Shown here in pieces: positions 36,468 through 43,918 of a stretch of DNA of 64,000 nt. Each line of letters starts with the position of its first letter. Positions within the stretch are counted from its first letter, which is position 1. Source of the DNA: Paraburkholderia humisilvae (lineage in GTDB: Bacteria > Pseudomonadota > Gammaproteobacteria > Burkholderiales > Burkholderiaceae); contig NZ_CADIKH010000003.1 in NCBI RefSeq assembly GCF_902859855.1, positions 1 to 64,000 of the forward strand, in the 5' to 3' direction. A program made the translations under genes and the position numbers. Under the pieces are notes generated by a model. The model was not told the DNA's origin. It searched no databases and was given only the letters and a program-made list of their open reading frames with translations.

Positions 36468-37652
36468 TCAGAGGATTTCGAGCGCGAGTGCGATGCCCTG
36501 GCCGCCGCCGATGCATAGCGTCACCACACCGCGCTTGAGCCCATCGCGCCGCATCGAATGAATCAGCCGGGTGGTCAGAATCGCCCCGGTCGCACCGATC
36601 GGATGGCCGTGTGCAACCGCACCGCCTTCGACGTTCACGACATCTTCCGCCAGGCCCAATTGCTGGATCACCGCAAGCGGCACCGCGGCAAACGCCTCGT
36701 TGATCTCGAAACGCTCGACGTCAGCAAGTTTCCAGCCCGCGCGTTCGACCGCCGTGCGCACCGCCGGCACCGGACCCAGACCGAACATACCCGGCTCGAC
36801 CGCCGCGACGCCGTACGCGACGATCCGCGCGTACGGCTCGATGCCGTTCGCGTCCGCGTAAGCACGCGACGCCACCAGCATGGCCGCCGCGCCGCTATTC
36901 AGACCCGGCGCATTGCCAGCGGTAATCGTGCCGTCGCGGCGAAACGCGGGCCGCAGCTTCGCGAGCGTTTCGACGGTCGTATCCGGACGCAACTGTTCGT
37001 CCTGAATAAAGCGGAGGGTTTCCTTGCGGCCCTGCACCTCGACCGGCACGAGTTCCGCTTCGAACGCACCGCGCTTTTGCGCGGCCGCCAAACGCTGATG
37101 CGAACGCGCGGCCCAACGATCCTGCGCTTCGCGCGTGATCGCGAGCTTCGTCGCCAGGTCTTCGGTATGCCAGCCGGAATGCTCGTTCGAAAACGCGTCG
37201 ACGAGACCGTCGTGCAATGCGCTGTCATAAATCTGCGCGGTGCCCATCCGGTAACCCCAGCGGCCTTTGTCGAGCAGAAACGGCGCGCGGTCCATATTCT
37301 CCATCCCGCCCGCCACCGCGACCTCGCCGAAGCCGAGCCAGATTTCCTGCGCGGCCGATACAATCGCCTGCACGCCCGAACCGCACACGCGATTCACGGT
37401 CTGCGACGGCACCGAAACCGGCACGCCGCCCCCGATCGCCGCCTGGCGCGCCGGGTTCATCTTGTTGCCGGCCTGCACGACATTACCCATCACGACCGAG
37501 CTGAGCTTGTTCGCATCGAACCCGCTGCGGCGCACCGTCTCACGCACCGTAATCGCGCCGAGTTCGGTCGCGGGCACGTCTTTCAGCGTGCCGCCGAATG
37601 CGCCGATGGCGGTTCTGACCGGATTGCTGATCACGATTTCTCGAGTAGTCAT
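36468..37652 (-). CDS. Acetyl-CoA acetyltransferase (thiolase)
   Basis: The 394-residue protein starts at 37652 (MTTREIVISNPVRTAIGAFG). It has the nucleophile Cys in TVNRVCGSGVQAI, the His in VAHGHPIGATGA and the second Cys in LCIGGGQG. It condenses or splits acyl-CoA in ketone body, polyhydroxybutyrate or beta-oxidation pathways; without neighbours of these pathways the exact role is open. The length is normal for the family. Confidence 0.93.
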   Translation of the reverse strand: MTTREIVISNPVRTAIGAFGGTLKDVPATELGAITVRETVRRSGFDANKLSSVVMGNVVQAGNKMNPARQAAIGGGVPVSVPSQTVNRVCGSGVQAIVSAAQEIWLGFGEVAVAGGMENMDRAPFLLDKGRWGYRMGTAQIYDSALHDGLVDAFSNEHSGWHTEDLATKLAITREAQDRWAARSHQRLAAAQKRGAFEAELVPVEVQGRKETLRFIQDEQLRPDTTVETLAKLRPAFRRDGTITAGNAPGLNSGAAAMLVASRAYADANGIEPYARIVAYGVAAVEPGMFGLGPVPAVRTAVERAGWKLADVERFEINEAFAAVPLAVIQQLGLAEDVVNVEGGAVAHGHPIGATGAILTTRLIHSMRRDGLKRGVVTLCIGGGQGIALALEIL

Positions 37653-37762
37653 TCGCTGTTCCTCACTAGCAAGTACTGCACTTCGAAGCCTCGCCACGCG
37701 AGGCGCCTGGGTTCATCCGGCAGCGTCCCGCAAGGAAGCCGGGACGCGTCGCCGCCTGTCCG

Positions 37763-39184
37763 TCAATTGACTGCCACCGTCGCCGACGCATCCCACCCTC
37801 CGCCAAGCGACCGGTACAACGCGACCGCGGCCTGCGCATGCGTGCGTTTCGCTTCATTCAGCGATTCAGCATCGGTCAGGTATACCTGCTGCGCATCGAG
37901 CACATCGAGGAAGCTCGACGCACCGCCCTTATATAACTGCGTCGACAGCTTCAAGGCCTGGTCCGATGACGTGAGCGCGCCGCCCAGCCGGTCCACCTGC
38001 GTCGCACCGCTGACCAGGTCGCTGCGCGTATCCTCGATCTCCTTTAACGCGTTCAACATCGTCTGATCGAGGGCCAGTTGCGATTCGCGCATCCGGCTTT
38101 CGCTCGCATCGATATTCGCGGTGATCCGCCCTGCGTTGAAGATCGGGCTTGTTGCGCTCAGTGCGGCGCTAAACAGGTTATCTGTAAGGGTCGGCGTGCC
38201 GACCCACGATGCGGCGAGCAACCCGTCCGTCAGATTAAGCTGAAACTTCGGATAGCGCTCGGAGCGGGCTACACCGACCTCCGCAGCACGCTGTTCGACC
38301 TTTGCGTACGCGGTGCGCACGTCCGGACGGCGCAGCAGCGCCTCGGACGGCAGCGTCACCGGCGCGCCCTGCGACGGCACCGGAATCGGTCGCGCATCGG
38401 TCAGCACGAGACTGCTGACGCTTTCCGGCGTGCGACCCGAAAACACCGCAATCAGGCTTAATTGATGCTGCATTTCCGACTGCACGCGTGGAATGCGCGC
38501 TTGCAGGTCCTGCAACTGGTTCTGCGCGCGGGCAACGTCCAGTTGCGTCGACAGCCCATAGTGCAGCCGGTCCTGGGTCAGCTTGAGCGCGCGGCTGCGG
38601 ATCTTCTCGTTATCGTTGAGGATCTGCAGTTCCGATTGCGCCCATCGCAGGTTGATATAGGCTGCCGCCGTATTCGCCGCCAGCGCAAGCCGCAATTCGT
38701 TCAGCGCGGACTCGCGCCCCGACACCTGCGCCTGTGCGGCCAGCACCGCGAGCCGCTCGCCGCCGAACACGTCGGGTTGCCAGTTGGCCGAAAGGCCCAC
38801 GCCGGCCGCATCGACATAACCGAGCGGTGGCGGCAGGATCTGCCGCGTATGCGCCGCAGTCGCGGTTGCGTCGAGTTCCGGCAGCAATGCCGCGTGGCGC
38901 ACTTTCACGTCGTCCTGAGCCTGCTTCACGCGTTCGACAGCGGCTTTCACGTCGAGGTTGTCGTTCAGCACCGACTGCACCAATTCGTGCATCACCGGGT
39001 CGCCGAACTGCGACCACCAGGTATTCGCATCGACCGTGTCGCGCGGGGTGTCGACGCTCCATGCAGTCGGCGCCACGGTCTTCACAGCTTCCGGCAAATC
39101 GTTATGTGTCGCGGGTTGAACCGCGCAGGCCGCAAGCGTCAACACGGCGGCAGCGGCCAGCGCTTTCAGAAGCATCGGTTTCAT
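37763..39184 (-). CDS. NodT/OprM-family outer membrane efflux lipoprotein
   Basis: The protein is 473 residues. The signal peptide ends in lipobox LAAC (MKPMLLKALAAAAVLTLAAC). TolC-like repeats follow, with long helices (VERVKQAQDDVKVRHAALLPELDA, ALKLTQDRLHYGLSTQLDVARA) and the DGLLAASWVGTP region. It forms the exit duct of a tripartite pump. It starts 10 bp after the DHA2 permease gene. Confidence 0.93.
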   Translation of the reverse strand: MKPMLLKALAAAAVLTLAACAVQPATHNDLPEAVKTVAPTAWSVDTPRDTVDANTWWSQFGDPVMHELVQSVLNDNLDVKAAVERVKQAQDDVKVRHAALLPELDATATAAHTRQILPPPLGYVDAAGVGLSANWQPDVFGGERLAVLAAQAQVSGRESALNELRLALAANTAAAYINLRWAQSELQILNDNEKIRSRALKLTQDRLHYGLSTQLDVARAQNQLQDLQARIPRVQSEMQHQLSLIAVFSGRTPESVSSLVLTDARPIPVPSQGAPVTLPSEALLRRPDVRTAYAKVEQRAAEVGVARSERYPKFQLNLTDGLLAASWVGTPTLTDNLFSAALSATSPIFNAGRITANIDASESRMRESQLALDQTMLNALKEIEDTRSDLVSGATQVDRLGGALTSSDQALKLSTQLYKGGASSFLDVLDAQQVYLTDAESLNEAKRTHAQAAVALYRSLGGGWDASATVAVN

Positions 39185-39194
39185 GTCGGTTCCT

Positions 39195-40778
39195 TCAATG
39201 AGCATCGGGGGGCGGCGCGCCATTGACGCTGAATGGCTTCGAAAACAGCATCGCGAAGAGCGCCACGCCGAAACACAGCGCCACGGCAAGAAACGTATCG
39301 GCGAACGTGAGCGTCAGCGCTTCGCGCATCAGCAGTTGATGCAGCGACGCGACGCTGCCTTGCACACCGTTCACCACATCGCCGCCCGCGGCAGCCAGAA
39401 AAGCCGCCTGCTCGCGCAGGAACGATTCGACGACCGGGCGACCCGCGCTCACGTGCTCATCGAGCCGTTCATAGTGCAAGTTCAGCCGGTCGTTCAGCAT
39501 CGTGCTGACCACCGCGATGCCGATCGCGCCGCCGAGGTTACGCATCAGGTTGAACAGACCGCTTGCCGATTTAAGCCGTGACGGCGGTAGCGAACCCAGC
39601 GCCATCGTGACGATCGGCGCAATGCAGAACTGCTGGCCGAAGCCACGCAGCGCTTGCGGAATCAGCAGTTCGCGCCAGCCCCATTCGTGCGTGATCGGCA
39701 CATACAGATAGCAGCCGATGCCGAACAGGATCAGCCCGAACACCAGCAGCACGCGAAGGTTGATGAAGCGCGCGGCCGTCGAATACATGACGAGCCCGAT
39801 CAGCTGGAAGACGCCGACCGAGAGCAGCACAAGACCGATCTGCAGCGAATCGAAGCCGCGCACGCGCGCGAAAAACACCGGCGTCAGGTACACCATGCAG
39901 AAGATGCCGATACCCGTCACGAACGACAGCAGGCTGCCGATGCCAAAATTGCGCAACGCAAGCGCCTTCAGGTCGACGATCGGCTCTTTCGCGGTAAAGG
40001 TATGCACGAGGAACAGAAAGCCCGAAATACCGGCGATCCACGCACACAAAACAATCACATCGTCGCCGAACCAGTTCTTGCGCGGGCCTTCTTCGAGCAC
40101 GTATTCGAGGCAGCCGAGGAAACCGCACATCAGCACGATGCCGAGATAATCGCCACGCTTGAGTAACGAAACGTCGGCATGGTCGACCCGTACGAATTTC
40201 GGCACCAGCACCGTGACGAGCACGCCGGGCACGAGGTTCAGATAGAACAGCCAGTGCCACGACCATTGGTCGGTAATCCAGCCGCCGATCACCGGGCCGA
40301 TGGTCGGCGCGATCGTGGCCAGCGTGCCGATTGTTGTCGACGCGATCAGACGCTGGCTGCCGGGAAACATCATGAATGCCGTGGTGAACACGGTTGGGAT
40401 CATCGCCGCGCCGAGTGCGCCTTGCAGCGCACGGAAGATGATCATCGAGTCGATGTCCCAGGCGAGGCCGCACAGCATGCTGGTTACCGTGAAACCGAAT
40501 GCGGATGCGGCGAACAGCCAGCGCGTCGAGAACACGCGCGTGAGCCAGCCGGAGACCGGTATCACCAGAATTTCAGCGATCAGATACGCGGTTTGCACCC
40601 AGGACAACTCGTCCTGGCTCGCGGAAAGTCCACCGCCGATGTCTCTGAGCGACGAAGCGACAATCTGGATATCGAGCGTCGCCATAAAAAAGCCGACGCA
40701 CATCAGCGAGAACGCGAAGACTTTCTCGCGAGTCGGCAGATTCATCGGGTTGATCGGCGTCTGCGCGGGGTGGGTCAT
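39195..40778 (-). CDS. EmrB-like DHA2 multidrug permease (MFS, 14 helices)
   Basis: The 527-residue MFS protein is of the EmrB/QacA subfamily with 14 helices: FSLMCVGFFMATLDIQIVAS, WVQTAYLIAEILVIPVSGWL, FRALQGALGAAMIPTVFTTA, GPVIGGWI. Drug/H+ antiport is expected. It sits between the HlyD-type adaptor gene and the outer membrane duct gene. Confidence 0.93.
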   Translation of the reverse strand: MTHPAQTPINPMNLPTREKVFAFSLMCVGFFMATLDIQIVASSLRDIGGGLSASQDELSWVQTAYLIAEILVIPVSGWLTRVFSTRWLFAASAFGFTVTSMLCGLAWDIDSMIIFRALQGALGAAMIPTVFTTAFMMFPGSQRLIASTTIGTLATIAPTIGPVIGGWITDQWSWHWLFYLNLVPGVLVTVLVPKFVRVDHADVSLLKRGDYLGIVLMCGFLGCLEYVLEEGPRKNWFGDDVIVLCAWIAGISGFLFLVHTFTAKEPIVDLKALALRNFGIGSLLSFVTGIGIFCMVYLTPVFFARVRGFDSLQIGLVLLSVGVFQLIGLVMYSTAARFINLRVLLVFGLILFGIGCYLYVPITHEWGWRELLIPQALRGFGQQFCIAPIVTMALGSLPPSRLKSASGLFNLMRNLGGAIGIAVVSTMLNDRLNLHYERLDEHVSAGRPVVESFLREQAAFLAAAGGDVVNGVQGSVASLHQLLMREALTLTFADTFLAVALCFGVALFAMLFSKPFSVNGAPPPDAH

Positions 40779-40842
40779 GATGAGTCTTCTCCGGAGCGTG
40801 CGGTAACGGGGGGTCGGGGGGTCGGGTGGCCGAATTGCTCGA

Positions 40843-41934
40843 TCACGCGCCTGCGCGCTCTTTATCCAGATGCACTTTCACGGTCGCCGACAAACCCGGA
40901 CGCAGCACGTGATGCACGCCCTTGGGAACGTCGAGCCACACACGCACCGGCACGCGCTGCACGATCTTCGTGAAGTTGCCGGTCGCGTTCTCCGCGGGCA
41001 GGATGCTGAACGTCGCGCCGGTCGCGGGGGCGAGGCTTTGCACGACACCGGTCAGCGGCTCACTCGACGCATCGAGTTGCACATCGACCTTGTCGCCCGC
41101 ACGCATATGCTTGAGCTGGTCTTCCTTGAAGTTCGCATCAACCCACAGGCCGTGCTCCGGCACCACGGTCAGCACCGATACGCCGACGTTCGCCAGCATG
41201 CCGACCCGCGCAGTGCGGTTGCCGACATAGCCGTCCACCGGCGAGCGGATCGTCGTGTATTCGACGTTCAGTTCCGCGACACGCTGCGCAGCTTTCGCGG
41301 TGGCCACGCGCGCCTGCGCATCGCCAATCTGCGCGTCGAGCACGGTGAGCTGCCGCTGTGCGGCGAGCAGCGACGCATTGCTGCGGTCCACCGCGGCGCG
41401 CGCCTTCTGCAGATCGGCGTCCGCACGCTCGACCACCTGGCTCGATACCGCCTCGTCTTTCACCAGTTCGCGATAGCGGTACTGGTCGGCGGCGCTGCGC
41501 GTGAGTTCCGCGCTCGAGGCATGCACGCCGGCGCTCTGTTCGTTGATCACCGCGAGTTGCAGCGAGTACTTCGCTTCGAGTTCGGTAACCGCGGCCTGCG
41601 CGCTCCGCACTTCGGCATTGGCCTGGGCGAGCCGGGCGTCGTAATCGCGCGAATCGATGCGGATCAGCACCTGGTTCGCATGCACAAACTGGTTGTCCGT
41701 CACCAGCACATCGGTCACGAAGCCGCTCACGCGCGGCGCCATCACGGTGACGTCGCCGCCGACGTACGCATCATCGGTCGTTTCGATCCATCGGCCGACG
41801 AAGTACCAGTAAGATCCGGCGCCGACAAGCACGACGACGACAGAGAGAACCGCCAGCCACATCCATGGAATGGTGCGCGTCTGCTTCGTGACCCCTACGT
41901 TCGGCGGCGCAATGGTCGATGGAGTTGAGCTCAT
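40843..41934 (-). CDS. EmrA-like membrane fusion (HlyD) protein
   Basis: The protein is 363 residues. One N-terminal helix (TIPWMWLAVLSVVVVLVGAG) is followed by a biotinyl-lipoyl half (WIETTDDAYVGGDVTVMAPRVSG), a coiled-coil hairpin (VRSAQAAVTELEAKYSLQL), and the second lipoyl half and beta barrel (YTTIRSPVDGYVGNRTARVG). It bridges the DHA2 permease to the outer membrane duct. Its start codon abuts an imperfect copy of the MarR palindrome. Confidence 0.92.
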   Translation of the reverse strand: MSSTPSTIAPPNVGVTKQTRTIPWMWLAVLSVVVVLVGAGSYWYFVGRWIETTDDAYVGGDVTVMAPRVSGFVTDVLVTDNQFVHANQVLIRIDSRDYDARLAQANAEVRSAQAAVTELEAKYSLQLAVINEQSAGVHASSAELTRSAADQYRYRELVKDEAVSSQVVERADADLQKARAAVDRSNASLLAAQRQLTVLDAQIGDAQARVATAKAAQRVAELNVEYTTIRSPVDGYVGNRTARVGMLANVGVSVLTVVPEHGLWVDANFKEDQLKHMRAGDKVDVQLDASSEPLTGVVQSLAPATGATFSILPAENATGNFTKIVQRVPVRVWLDVPKGVHHVLRPGLSATVKVHLDKERAGA

Positions 41935-41935
41935 G

Positions 41936-41959
41936 ATTTATGTGCGTATGCACTCAAAT
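41936..41959. promoter_or_regulatory. MarR-type operator copy before the efflux operon
   Basis: The arms ATTTATGTGC and GCACTCAAAT match at 8 of 10 positions around GTAT. The core GTGCGTATGCAC is close to the perfect palindrome at 42935-42950. It lies right before the emrA-like start at 41934. Confidence 0.5.
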
Positions 41960-41993
41960 GTTTAAAAAAATGCGCCTTCTGGCGCCATCCTCG

Positions 41994-42452
41994 TTAAACC
42001 GGCTTCTTCGTCAAATCGAACAGTTCCTGCCTCAACAACGCGGCACGCTGCGTGCCGAAGTGCTTCTCGAATTCGTCCTGCGCCGCGTACCAGTGGCTTG
42101 CAGCGGCTTCCAGTCTCACCAGCCCGGCTGGCGTCAAACTCATCTTCAACGCGCGACGATCAGTCTCCGAGACCTCGCTTTGCACCAGCCCGTCGCGCTG
42201 CAGCGGCTGGATCGCGCGAACCAGCGTCGTGCGCTCCATCACCATCGACTCCGCCAGTTCCTTCATCGTGATGCCCGGTCTGCGTTGCAACCGGTGCATG
42301 ATCGAATACTGCGTGATCTTCAAACCGGCCTTGCCGAGGTGCCGATCGTAAAGCTGCGATACATAGCGCGCGGCTTGCCGGATCGCAAAGCAATCGTCGT
42401 CCGGCAGACTCTGTGCGAATGTCGCTTCGATCTCAGTGTGTATATACACCAT
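41994..42452 (-). CDS. MarR-family regulator (copy 1, next to the efflux operon)
   Basis: The 152-residue protein has the winged-helix motif GITMKELAESMVMERTTLVRAIQPLQRDGL and wing VSETDRRALKMSLT. Its N-terminus has DDDCFAIRQAARYVSQLYDRH, including a Cys that could sense redox or electrophiles. It is about 45% identical in look to the gene at 42497. A palindrome GTGTATATACAC covers its codons 2-5 (the true start could be a few codons later). It probably represses the EmrAB-like pump. Confidence 0.88.
   Translation of the reverse strand: MVYIHTEIEATFAQSLPDDDCFAIRQAARYVSQLYDRHLGKAGLKITQYSIMHRLQRRPGITMKELAESMVMERTTLVRAIQPLQRDGLVQSEVSETDRRALKMSLTPAGLVRLEAAASHWYAAQDEFEKHFGTQRAALLRQELFDLTKKPV
42438..42449. 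promoter_or_regulatory. Palindrome GTGTATATACAC at the start of MarR copy 1
   Basis: A perfect 12-bp palindrome lies within the first codons of the gene starting at 42452 and 45-60 bp upstream of the next start. It could be an autorepression site; its sequence is related to the GTGTATATGTGC region at 42930. Confidence 0.4.
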
Positions 42453-42496
42453 AATGGCATCACGCTTTCGAAAACTTGACTCAACAACAGGGAAAA

Positions 42497-42919
42497 TCAG
42501 GCGGTGAGATTGAACAGTTCGCTGCGCAACGCCTTTGCGCGAGCCTTACCGAACTTCGCTTCGAACTCATCCTGCGCTTCACGCCACGCGCCGGCGGCCT
42601 GTTCGAAAAGGTGTTTGCCCGCATCGGACAGGCTGAACAGAAAGGTACGGCCATCGTGCTCGGACGGCTCGCTGACCACCAGCCCATCGCGCTGCAACGG
42701 CTTTAACGCGCGAACCAGCGTGGTGCGCTCCATCACCATCAGATCGGCGAGGTCGACCATCGACAACTGAGGCTTGCGCGCGAGTTTCGCCATGATCGTG
42801 AACTGCGCCGCCGTCAGGCCGACCCGGCTCAGATGGCGTTCGTAGATCTGCGTCACATAGCGCGCCGCCTGACGCAGCGCGAAGCAATTGCAGTCGTCAT
42901 GGGACAAGGGCTTGTTCAT
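42497..42919 (-). CDS. MarR-family regulator (copy 2)
   Basis: The 140-residue protein has the helix-turn-helix LSMVDLADLMVMERTTLVRALKPLQRDGL and wing SEHDGRTFLFSLS. It shares the N-terminal pattern NCFALRQAARYVTQIYERHL with copy 1, Cys included. It lies first in the cluster marR-marR-emrA-emrB-nodT on the minus strand. A perfect 16-bp palindrome is 16 bp before its start, so autoregulation is likely. Confidence 0.88.
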   Translation of the reverse strand: MNKPLSHDDCNCFALRQAARYVTQIYERHLSRVGLTAAQFTIMAKLARKPQLSMVDLADLMVMERTTLVRALKPLQRDGLVVSEPSEHDGRTFLFSLSDAGKHLFEQAAGAWREAQDEFEAKFGKARAKALRSELFNLTA

Positions 42920-42934
42920 AGCTGCGCAGTGTAT

Positions 42935-42950
42935 ATGTGCGTACGCACAT
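42935..42950. promoter_or_regulatory. MarR-type operator ATGTGCGTACGCACAT
   Basis: Perfect 16-bp palindrome 16 bp upstream of MarR copy 2. The same core, with two changes, lies before the emrA-like gene at 41936-41959. Dimeric MarR proteins bind sites of this size. Confidence 0.65.
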
Positions 42951-43009
42951 CGTCAACCGGTTTATTGCATAAAAATGCCGGGCGGTGCACGCCGGAAAGC
43001 TGGGAAAAG

Positions 43010-43918
43010 TCAGAGCAATGACAACGCCAGCACGTTGACCGCCACCTCCATACGATGCGCGCCGCCGCCCAGAATCATCCCGCGTAACAGCGACACATCG
43101 CTGTAGTCGCGTCCGATCGCAAGCGTAATGTGTCCCGTGTCGGCCAGCACGTCGTTGGTCGGGTCGAGGTCGATCCAGCCGCTGTCCGGGCAATGGACCG
43201 ATACCCACGCATGCGACGCGTCCGCGCCGATCAGCCGCGGCTGTCCTGGCGGCGGGTCGTTGCGCAGATAACCGCTCACGTAGCGCGCCGGCAAACCCAG
43301 CGAGCGCAGGCAACCGATCATCACCTGCGCGAAATCCTGGCACACGCCGCTTTTCAGCTCGAACGCGCGCTCAGCCGGGGTATCGAACATCGTCGCTGAC
43401 GGTTTGTAAGTGAAATCGGCATGGATCCGATGCATCAGATCGATTGCCCCGGCGGCGATCGGCGTGCCGGGCGCGAAGCTCGGCGACGCATACGCGCGCA
43501 GCGCCGGACGCAACGCGATATTCGGCGACGCGAAGCAGAATTCGGCCTGCGGCGCGTACGCGGCGCCCACCCGAAAGCGCACCGCATCGGCAACGCTTTC
43601 CCACGCGGGCGTCGCGCGGGGATCGAGGTTCGCCCAGCGCGGCGTCAACTGCACGGTCGTTTCGCTGACGAGCTGCAGGCGTTCGTGCGGCGTGTCGAGC
43701 GCAAAGTACAGCAGATCGTTGCCAAATGCGTCGATACGGCTGTGCATGTACGACGGCGCCGGCTCGATCCGCTCGTCATGCGCGACGACCTGCTGCCATG
43801 CGCACGCACGCGGCCGGATTGTCGCGAGATGCTGCGCGGTTTCGACGAACGTCGAGTAGTGATACGTGGTGCGGTGCGCGACCGACAGTAGCGAGCGCTG
43901 CATCTGCGCGCTTTTCAT
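43010..43918 (-). CDS. Transglutaminase-like protein (second amidoligase locus)
   Basis: The 302-residue protein has an N-terminal beta domain (VAHRTTYHYSTFVETAQHLA) and catalytic core GVCQDFAQVM, SHAWVSVH and GWIDLDPTN, giving the Cys-His-Asp triad. It is similar to the paralogue at 28369 but has an extra segment in the middle. Its start overlaps the stop of the upstream fusion gene as ATGA, so the two are co-translated. Confidence 0.9.
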   Translation of the reverse strand: MKSAQMQRSLLSVAHRTTYHYSTFVETAQHLATIRPRACAWQQVVAHDERIEPAPSYMHSRIDAFGNDLLYFALDTPHERLQLVSETTVQLTPRWANLDPRATPAWESVADAVRFRVGAAYAPQAEFCFASPNIALRPALRAYASPSFAPGTPIAAGAIDLMHRIHADFTYKPSATMFDTPAERAFELKSGVCQDFAQVMIGCLRSLGLPARYVSGYLRNDPPPGQPRLIGADASHAWVSVHCPDSGWIDLDPTNDVLADTGHITLAIGRDYSDVSLLRGMILGGGAHRMEVAVNVLALSLL

